This document shows positions 57,831-64,000 of a stretch of 64,000 nucleotides of DNA, one piece after another (position 1 is the stretch's first letter; each line of letters opens with the position of its first letter). Origin of the DNA: Candidatus Methanophagales archaeon (GTDB lineage Archaea > Halobacteriota > Syntropharchaeia > Alkanophagales > Methanospirareceae); contig JAUVZJ010000006.1 in the NCBI GenBank assembly GCA_030602585.1, positions 1 to 64,000 on the forward strand, written 5' to 3'. The translations under genes and the position numbers were made by a program. The notes under the pieces are model-generated. The model saw only the letters and a program-made list of their open reading frames with translations. It had not been told where the DNA came from and did not search any database.

Positions 57831-59753
57831 ATGCGAAAAAGCATAACGCAAAAAATTTTGGAGGGACATACAGTAGAAGGCAAATTTGAACCCGGTAAGG
57901 AGATAGCGATAAAAATAGACCAGACTTTAACGCAGGATGCAACCGGAACCATGGCTTATTTACAATTCGAAGCGATGAACGTCGAGAGGGTAAAAACAGA
58001 GCTCTCTGTGAGTTACATAGACCATAACACGATTCAGGCAGGATTTGAGAATGCCGATGACCACCGATACCTCCAGTCTATCGCAGCAAAATATGGTATT
58101 CTGTTATCGAAAACGGGAAACGGAATATGTCATCAAGTTCACCTTGAACGGTTTGGAAAACCAGGGGAAACATTGTTAGGTTCTGATAGCCATACGCCCA
58201 CTGGTGGTGGAATAGGGATGATTGCGATTGGTGCCGGCGGGTTGGACGTTGCAGTTGCAATGGGTGGTGGTCCTTTCTATCTCACATGTCCGAAAGTAAT
58301 AAAACTGAATTTGAAAGGAGAACTGCGTCCCTGGGTAACCGCAAAAGATGTCACACTAAAAGTTTTGGAGCTGTTCACGACAAAAGGAAATGTTGGCTCT
58401 ATATTTGAATACGGAGGCGATGGGGTGAAAACACTTTCGGTTCCTGAACGTGCGACGATAACAAATATGGGCGCAGAATGCGGCGTTACTACTTCTGTGT
58501 TCCCCTGTGACGAAATAACAATGCAATTCCTGCAGGCGCAAGGCAGAGCACAGGATTGGCTTGCAATTAAGGCAGATGAAGATGCAGAATATGCGAAGGT
58601 GGTTGAGATTGACTTGAGTGAGGTCGTTCCTCTTGTTGCATGCCCGCATAGTCCTGACAACGTCAAGCCGGTAACGGAATTGGAAGGCATGGCTGTGAAT
58701 CAGGTATGCATTGGAAGCTGCACTAATTCTTCATACAAAGACCTGATGACTGTTGCAAGGATATTGAAGGGTAAAAGGGTTCATCCTGACGTGGATTTTG
58801 TAATTGCCCCGGGGTCTAAACAGGTGCTTGAGAATATTTGCAGAGCAGGCGCATTAACCAACCTCATATCTGCGGGTGCAAGGATTGCAGAGTGTGCCTG
58901 CGGATTCTGTATCGGAAACAGTTATGCACCTGCGACGGATGCGGTATCAATACGGACGAGCAACCGTAATTTTCTTGGTCGTTCCGGGACGAACAGCGCA
59001 AAAGTATATTTAGTTAGCCCGGAAACAGCCGCTGCGACGGTTATCAGCGGGAAGATGACAGACCCACGAAGTTTCGGAATGGAATATCCGCAGGTGGAGA
59101 TGCCCGCGAAATTCTATATAGACGACAGCATGATTCTCCAACCTTCTAAGACGCCTGAGAACGTCGAGATATACCGAGGACCAAATATAGGCGAGCCACC
59201 CTCGAATTCTCCGCTGCCTGACGCTATTTTGGGATTCGTGACTATCAAAGTAGCTGATAAAATCACCACTGACCACATTATACCGGCAGGTAGCAGGATG
59301 AAATACCGGTCTAATATAGCCAAATATGCGGAGTTTGTATTTGAAATGGTGGATAAGGATTTTTATAAAAGGGCTGTTCAATACCGCGATAAGGGAAAAC
59401 ATAATATCATCGTAGCCGGGGAGAGTTATGGTCAGGGCTCCTCACGCGAACATGCGGCACTATGTCCCATGTTTTTGGGTGTAAAGGCAGTGATTGCGAA
59501 GTCGTTTGAGCGGATACATGCAGCAAATCTCGTTAATTTCGGGATTGCCCCACTCACTTTCAAATCGGAATCGGATTATAATGGCATAGATGTGGGTGAC
59601 GAGATTGAGATTCCAGGCATAAGGCGGCTGTTGTCAAAGAATGAGGAATTGGTGGTGAGAAACCAAACGAAAGGGGTTGAATTCGAGGTCTGTTATGAGC
59701 TGTCGGAACGGCAGCGTGATATTGTTCTTGCTGGTGGCCGAGGACGAAATTGA
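57831..59753 (+). CDS. Aconitate hydratase
   Basis: 'LLGSDSHTPTGGGIGMIAIGAGGLDVAVAMGG', 'VNQVCIGSCTNSSYKDL', 'GESYGQGSSREHAALCPMFLGVKAVIAKSFERIHAANLVNFGI'. Confidence 0.95.
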   Translation: MRKSITQKILEGHTVEGKFEPGKEIAIKIDQTLTQDATGTMAYLQFEAMNVERVKTELSVSYIDHNTIQAGFENADDHRYLQSIAAKYGILLSKTGNGICHQVHLERFGKPGETLLGSDSHTPTGGGIGMIAIGAGGLDVAVAMGGGPFYLTCPKVIKLNLKGELRPWVTAKDVTLKVLELFTTKGNVGSIFEYGGDGVKTLSVPERATITNMGAECGVTTSVFPCDEITMQFLQAQGRAQDWLAIKADEDAEYAKVVEIDLSEVVPLVACPHSPDNVKPVTELEGMAVNQVCIGSCTNSSYKDLMTVARILKGKRVHPDVDFVIAPGSKQVLENICRAGALTNLISAGARIAECACGFCIGNSYAPATDAVSIRTSNRNFLGRSGTNSAKVYLVSPETAAATVISGKMTDPRSFGMEYPQVEMPAKFYIDDSMILQPSKTPENVEIYRGPNIGEPPSNSPLPDAILGFVTIKVADKITTDHIIPAGSRMKYRSNIAKYAEFVFEMVDKDFYKRAVQYRDKGKHNIIVAGESYGQGSSREHAALCPMFLGVKAVIAKSFERIHAANLVNFGIAPLTFKSESDYNGIDVGDEIEIPGIRRLLSKNEELVVRNQTKGVEFEVCYELSERQRDIVLAGGRGRN

Positions 59754-59775
59754 GGAGTGCAGAGAGGTTACGCAA

Positions 59776-60396
59776 TCATTCATCAAGAAGTAAAAAATTT
59801 TCATCCAGAATACCCATCGCTTCTTTCTCTCTACGACCACCGCATTTCTTGACGATACCGGCATAATGTACCATAAGTTTTTTTAGCTCCTCCTTTTCTC
59901 GCTCATCTTCGATTACAACATCATACCTCGTTGCGAGGATAGTAGCTTCAATCACGGCATTAAGCCCGCGGTTTATCGCTTTTACTTCTTTTCTATTTAT
60001 TTTTACTGCAATGGGCGTCAATTGAAAGAGGTAAAATTCACTGCACTCTTCTGCCAGAACGCTCTGGAATATTATCCATGAATTCGCTTCTGTTAATGCC
60101 GGTAATCCGGAAAAAAAGGAGAAATAGGTTTCGTTCAGATTATCAAATGCTGCTTTCACAAATAAGACTGCGTCATCTGTCACATTCGCCATTAACTTAT
60201 TTGTTTCCATCAGGTTAGAAAGCGTTTTTGAACCTTCGTATAGCTTCACAAAATGGTTATTTTTGTCTTTGTCTTTGTCTTCGCTGGTTGTAGTTATTAT
60301 ACCAATAGGAGCTGCGTTAAGCTTCCCGGAAGCTGACTTCGTTGTAACTATTACTTCTGATATGCCTTCGTCTATCCCGGCTTCTTTTAAGTCCAT
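59776..60396 (-). CDS. DUF447 family protein
   Basis: 'EVIVTTKSASGKLNAAPIGII...VKLYEGSKTLSNLMETNKLMANVTDDAVLFVKAAF'. Confidence 0.8.
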   Translation of the reverse strand: MDLKEAGIDEGISEVIVTTKSASGKLNAAPIGIITTTSEDKDKDKNNHFVKLYEGSKTLSNLMETNKLMANVTDDAVLFVKAAFDNLNETYFSFFSGLPALTEANSWIIFQSVLAEECSEFYLFQLTPIAVKINRKEVKAINRGLNAVIEATILATRYDVVIEDEREKEELKKLMVHYAGIVKKCGGRREKEAMGILDENFLLLDE

Positions 60397-60513
60397 TTTT
60401 ACACAAACGCTATCAGTTTTCTTCTCAATGTTTTAAAATAGAAATGTTGATATGGTATTAGTATTTAAAGTCATGTTAATTTTTTTGATTACGAGCAGGA
60501 GAAATAAAATAGC

Positions 60514-61200
60514 ATGGACAGAGTTAGACCTTTTGTATTCATAAATGCCGCAATGAGCGCGGATGGAAAAATATCAACGGTGAAGAGGAAACAGACGAGA
60601 ATAAGCGGCAAAGAAGACTTTGACAGGGTTGATTCACTGAAGGCGGAATGCGATGCAATAATGGTTGGCGTAGGCACTGTTTTAGCTGATAACCCTTCTT
60701 TAACTGTGAAATCAGAAAATAGGCGAGAAGAAAGGAAGAGCGCGGGAAAAGATGAAAATCCGTTGCGAATAGTGGTGGACGGCAGGGCGAGAACGCCTGT
60801 TGATGCAGAGATATTGAACAAAGGCGAAGGCAGACGAATAATTGCGGTTTCTGAACAGGCAATTGTAGAGGATTTGGACAGATTAGGCGAGAAAGCGGAG
60901 ATTATGGTCTGCGGCAAGGAAGAAGTGGACTTAAAGAAACTTCTGTATATATTATTGCAGCGTGGTGTGAGCAGATTGATGGTGGAAGGTGGTGCAACGC
61001 TTAATTGGTCTTTGGTCTCGCAAAAGCTCGTTGACGAAATATACATATACGTTGGCAATATGATAATAGGTGGCGAAGACGCACCGACACTTGTGGATGG
61101 TAAAGGGTTTGTTAAGGAAGACGCGATGGTAAAGCTGGAGCTTTTGAGTGCAGAGAAGATGGACGAGGGTGTTTTGTTGCGGTGGCGTGTTCGTAAGTAA
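60514..61200 (+). CDS. 2,5-diamino-6-(ribosylamino)-4(3H)-pyrimidinone 5'-phosphate reductase
   Basis: 'RPFVFINAAMSADGKISTVKRKQTRISGKEDFDRVDSLKAECDAIMVGVGTVLADNPSLTV', 'LMVEGGATLNWSLV'. Confidence 0.93.
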   Translation: MDRVRPFVFINAAMSADGKISTVKRKQTRISGKEDFDRVDSLKAECDAIMVGVGTVLADNPSLTVKSENRREERKSAGKDENPLRIVVDGRARTPVDAEILNKGEGRRIIAVSEQAIVEDLDRLGEKAEIMVCGKEEVDLKKLLYILLQRGVSRLMVEGGATLNWSLVSQKLVDEIYIYVGNMIIGGEDAPTLVDGKGFVKEDAMVKLELLSAEKMDEGVLLRWRVRK

Positions 61201-61371
61201 CTGAGTAGGTGATGGTAAAATATGAAACTTCCTGACGGAATAAAGGATATAAACGATCTTGCCAAACACCCCAATCAACCCCAAAAGGCGGACTCATAAT
61301 AGATGATTAAACATAGCTATCAAAAAACATTTTTCATTTTTTGTTTATAGATTCGTTAATTGTGCAAACAT

Positions 61372-62154
61372 TTAACCTCCACAAATCTTCTCAAATATCT
61401 CCTTCACCGCAACAACCGCTTTAGAATCCTTAGGCAGTTCTATTATCGGCTTTCCTACCAAATCATACGCCCTTATGTTCTCGTCTTCGGGAACTGTTCC
61501 TATGAGCGTAAGCCCGCTATCTTTTACCATCGCAGGCAAGGCGTTCTTCACCGCTTCATCCTCCGTAACCTTGTTCAACACGAGATATATGTGCCGAAAG
61601 TTAATCTGCAGCTTCTCTGCAAGGTTCTTTATGGCTAATGCAGTGTCTATACCCCTTTTAGTGGGATCGCTAACCACGAGCATTGTATCCACGTCCCTTG
61701 TCGTTCTGCGGCTTAGATGCTCCAACCCCGCTTCGCAATCTATCAGTATCGTAGGGAACCGAGCAGACAGTTTATCAATAAAATGCCTTAACATGTCGTT
61801 TATCAAGCAATAGCAGCCCGGACCTTCAGAACGTCCCATAGCTAATACCGAGAAAAGAGGTGTGTTTACCGTTATCTCCTCTATCTTATATTCAATCAAC
61901 ATATCAGTGGGCATCTGTTCAGAGAAAAATACGCCACTTGGCGATGCTATCTCTTCCCTTACATCTCCTATCGTCTTATTTACTTTCACGCCTAACGTGC
62001 TTGGAAGACACGTTGCAGGGTCGGCATCTATCGCAAGCACTCTTCCTTTTCCATTTTCTGACAGGAATTTTAGCATTAACGATGCGATTACAGTTTTTCC
62101 CGTGCCTCCTTTTCCCGCTACTGCTATGATATTAGCCTTATCCCCTTTCATCAC
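61372..62154 (-). CDS. CooC/nickel-insertion type MinD-like ATPase
   Basis: 'IIAVAGKGGTGKTVIASLMLKFLSENGKGRVLAIDADPATCLPSTLGV'. Confidence 0.88.
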   Translation of the reverse strand: MMKGDKANIIAVAGKGGTGKTVIASLMLKFLSENGKGRVLAIDADPATCLPSTLGVKVNKTIGDVREEIASPSGVFFSEQMPTDMLIEYKIEEITVNTPLFSVLAMGRSEGPGCYCLINDMLRHFIDKLSARFPTILIDCEAGLEHLSRRTTRDVDTMLVVSDPTKRGIDTALAIKNLAEKLQINFRHIYLVLNKVTEDEAVKNALPAMVKDSGLTLIGTVPEDENIRAYDLVGKPIIELPKDSKAVVAVKEIFEKICGG

Positions 62155-62219
62155 TTTTTCTAACTTCTTTCTCCTTCTCTCCAGAAACCTTATTAATTTA
62201 TTGTTACTTCTTGTATATG

Positions 62220-63140
62220 AAAAGAGTCATGCCTACACCCGTTTACCTTGAAACTTACAGAAGCGGTGAGCTTGAAAAAAGGATAGAGAAATTTGAGGAT
62301 ATACTAAACGAGTGTAAACTGTGTCCAAGAGAGTGTGCCGTCAACAGAAACAGAGGCGAGAAGGGCTATTGCAAATCCGATAAATATATGATGGTATCCA
62401 GCGTGCAGCCACATTTTGGAGAAGAAGACGTGCTGGTTGGGACGCAAGGCTCGGGAACGATATTCCTTACAAACTGTAACCTTGGTTGCATCTACTGTCA
62501 AAACTATGACATAAGCCATTTAGGACATGGACAGAGGATGACGGAGGAGGATTTTGCGTTTAGCATGCTCGGTCTGCAAAAAAGAGAGTGCCATAACATC
62601 AATTTCGTTACTCCTACTCATTTCATACCGCAAATAGTGAAAGCGCTGAAAATAGCAGTTGAAAATGGGCTTCACGTCCCTCTCGTCTATAATTGCGGTG
62701 GTTACGAATCAAAAAGCACCATAGAGTTGTTGGATGGAATCGTGGATATATACATGCCTGACACAAAGTATGGCGATGTGGAAACTGCAAAGAAATACTC
62801 CAATGCACCTGATTACTTTGAGACGTGTAAAGAAGCGTTAAAGGAAATGCACCGTCAGGTCGGAGATTTAAAAGTGGACGAAAGGGGGATAGCGGTGAGC
62901 GGGTTGCTGATTAGGCATTTAGTGCTTCCGAATGGATTAGCAGGCTCTGCTGAAGTTTTGAAGTTCATTGCTACTGAAATATCGAAGGAATCATACGTAA
63001 ATATAATGCTACAATATAGACCTATGTATAAGGCATACGAGTATAAAGAACTGAACAGGGGGCTAAAAATGAGCGAATACCGCGAAGCAATAGATATTGC
63101 GAGGGAATGGGGGCTGCATAGGGGGTTTGAGCAGATATAG
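62220..63140 (+). CDS. Radical SAM protein, pyruvate-formate-lyase activating enzyme-like
   Basis: 'CKLCPRECAVNRNRGEKGYC...GSGTIFLTNCNLGCIYCQNYDISH' CxxxCxxC. Confidence 0.9.
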   Translation, partial: KRVMPTPVYLETYRSGELEKRIEKFEDILNECKLCPRECAVNRNRGEKGYCKSDKYMMVSSVQPHFGEEDVLVGTQGSGTIFLTNCNLGCIYCQNYDISHLGHGQRMTEEDFAFSMLGLQKRECHNINFVTPTHFIPQIVKALKIAVENGLHVPLVYNCGGYESKSTIELLDGIVDIYMPDTKYGDVETAKKYSNAPDYFETCKEALKEMHRQVGDLKVDERGIAVSGLLIRHLVLPNGLAGSAEVLKFIATEISKESYVNIMLQYRPMYKAYEYKELNRGLKMSEYREAIDIAREWGLHRGFEQI

Positions 63141-63184
63141 AAGGGGAGATGAAAGAATAAGGGAAAGAATTAAGAGGTAGTGGT

Positions 63185-64000
63185 ATGATGTTATCGCATA
63201 AAAGCGAACAAGGAGAAGAGATGGTCAAAGGTGAAGGTTTTTGTTTAGATGAAAAGTTGAAATCTCTTGACACCGAGGACTTCTATAATTTGGTACAAAA
63301 TCTAATAAGGAAAAACACGGAAGTTCATAGATTGGTTTTGGAGTGGTTTAAAGAGAAAGCAAAGGCTTCAAGAGTTGCCGAAAAAGAAATAGTAACTCTA
63401 AATGACGAATTATTGATGGAATACTGGGAAAATGCTAAAAATATAATCTCGGAATTCAATGAATATGGCGGCGGACCTGAAAAGGAAGAGGAGGAAGCCG
63501 ATCATTGGCTAAATGAACTTTCAGAATTGATTGAAGAAGGTAATATATCCGCAAACGCGAAGTTTGATTTTTTAGATGACGCTTTTGTGGAGTATGATAA
63601 GGATAACTCAGGTTTTGAGGATGCATTGAGGGATATATTTTTCGAGATTTGCGAGACGAATGAAGAATGGAAATATTTGGTGGAAAAACTGGCAAAACGT
63701 CCCTCTGATTGGCGAAAAAAGTTGATTATGACTATTCAGAAGAGCTATCTTTGCGATGAAAAAGCTTATTTAGAAACGCGTATGGAAAATCTCCATTACG
63801 GTATGGATTACTGGGATTTGGTGGAGTTCTATGTTAATAAGGGAGATTTGCAAAAGGCTTTGGAAACCGCAGAGCAAGGGATATTAAAAGGTGAGGGGAA
63901 GCTTACGGAACTGTTCCAATTTTTATTTGAGCATTTTGCTGAAAAAAGGGACACACCTAATATAGAACGAATCGTTCATACTGCGGTGACCCGGAAGAGC
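63185..64000 (+). CDS. Hypothetical protein (truncated by window end)
   Basis: ORF from ATG 63185 open to the window end: MMLSHKSEQGEEMVKGEGFCLDEKLKSLDTEDFYNLVQNLIRKNTEVHRLV...; TPR-like 'YVNKGDLQKALETAEQGILKGEGK'. Confidence 0.6.
   Translation, partial: MMLSHKSEQGEEMVKGEGFCLDEKLKSLDTEDFYNLVQNLIRKNTEVHRLVLEWFKEKAKASRVAEKEIVTLNDELLMEYWENAKNIISEFNEYGGGPEKEEEEADHWLNELSELIEEGNISANAKFDFLDDAFVEYDKDNSGFEDALRDIFFEICETNEEWKYLVEKLAKRPSDWRKKLIMTIQKSYLCDEKAYLETRMENLHYGMDYWDLVEFYVNKGDLQKALETAEQGILKGEGKLTELFQFLFEHFAEKRDTPNIERIVHTAVTRKS

Overview
This 64 kb window looks archaeal. It carries class I LysRS, aIF5B, Trm5, TrmI, an Mre11-like nuclease, an RPA-like OB protein, ArfC/RibD-type reductase, an intron-containing tRNA-Tyr and tRNA-Gln(UUG). 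A thiolase/DUF35/3-hydroxyacyl-CoA dehydrogenase/enoyl-CoA hydratase cluster is compatible with a fatty-acid- or alkane-oxidising methanogen relative; this lineage guess is inference only. It opens with the 3' end of a 5S rRNA. Housekeeping genes alternate with accessory/defence regions. (1) 1.7-16 kb: RecQ, an Eco57I-type adenine MTase, a PLD-SNF2 helicase and an RNaseH-TPR-HEPN fusion, interrupted by a cassette of MORC-like GHKL ATPase-nuclease, Mig-like thymine glycosylase and m5C MTase. (2) 26.5-32.7 kb: an overlapping operon of P-loop ATPase with helical repeats, SIR2-like protein, integrase-N-domain protein, an unlisted 54-aa ORF and a nucleotidyltransferase. (3) 53-57.8 kb: a second adenine MTase module plus small ORF pairs. 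(4) 19.7-25.3 kb: a gene-poor region with transposon and toxin remnants and a covarying hairpin repeat family. The strongest observations are in-frame stop codons inside otherwise intact defence genes (TGA inside the GHKL DxGxG motif; TAA inside the P-loop ATPase), the MORC/Mig/m5C-MTase cassette, the SIR2-containing operon, and the structured repeat family. All family calls are by eye from motifs; no database search was run.
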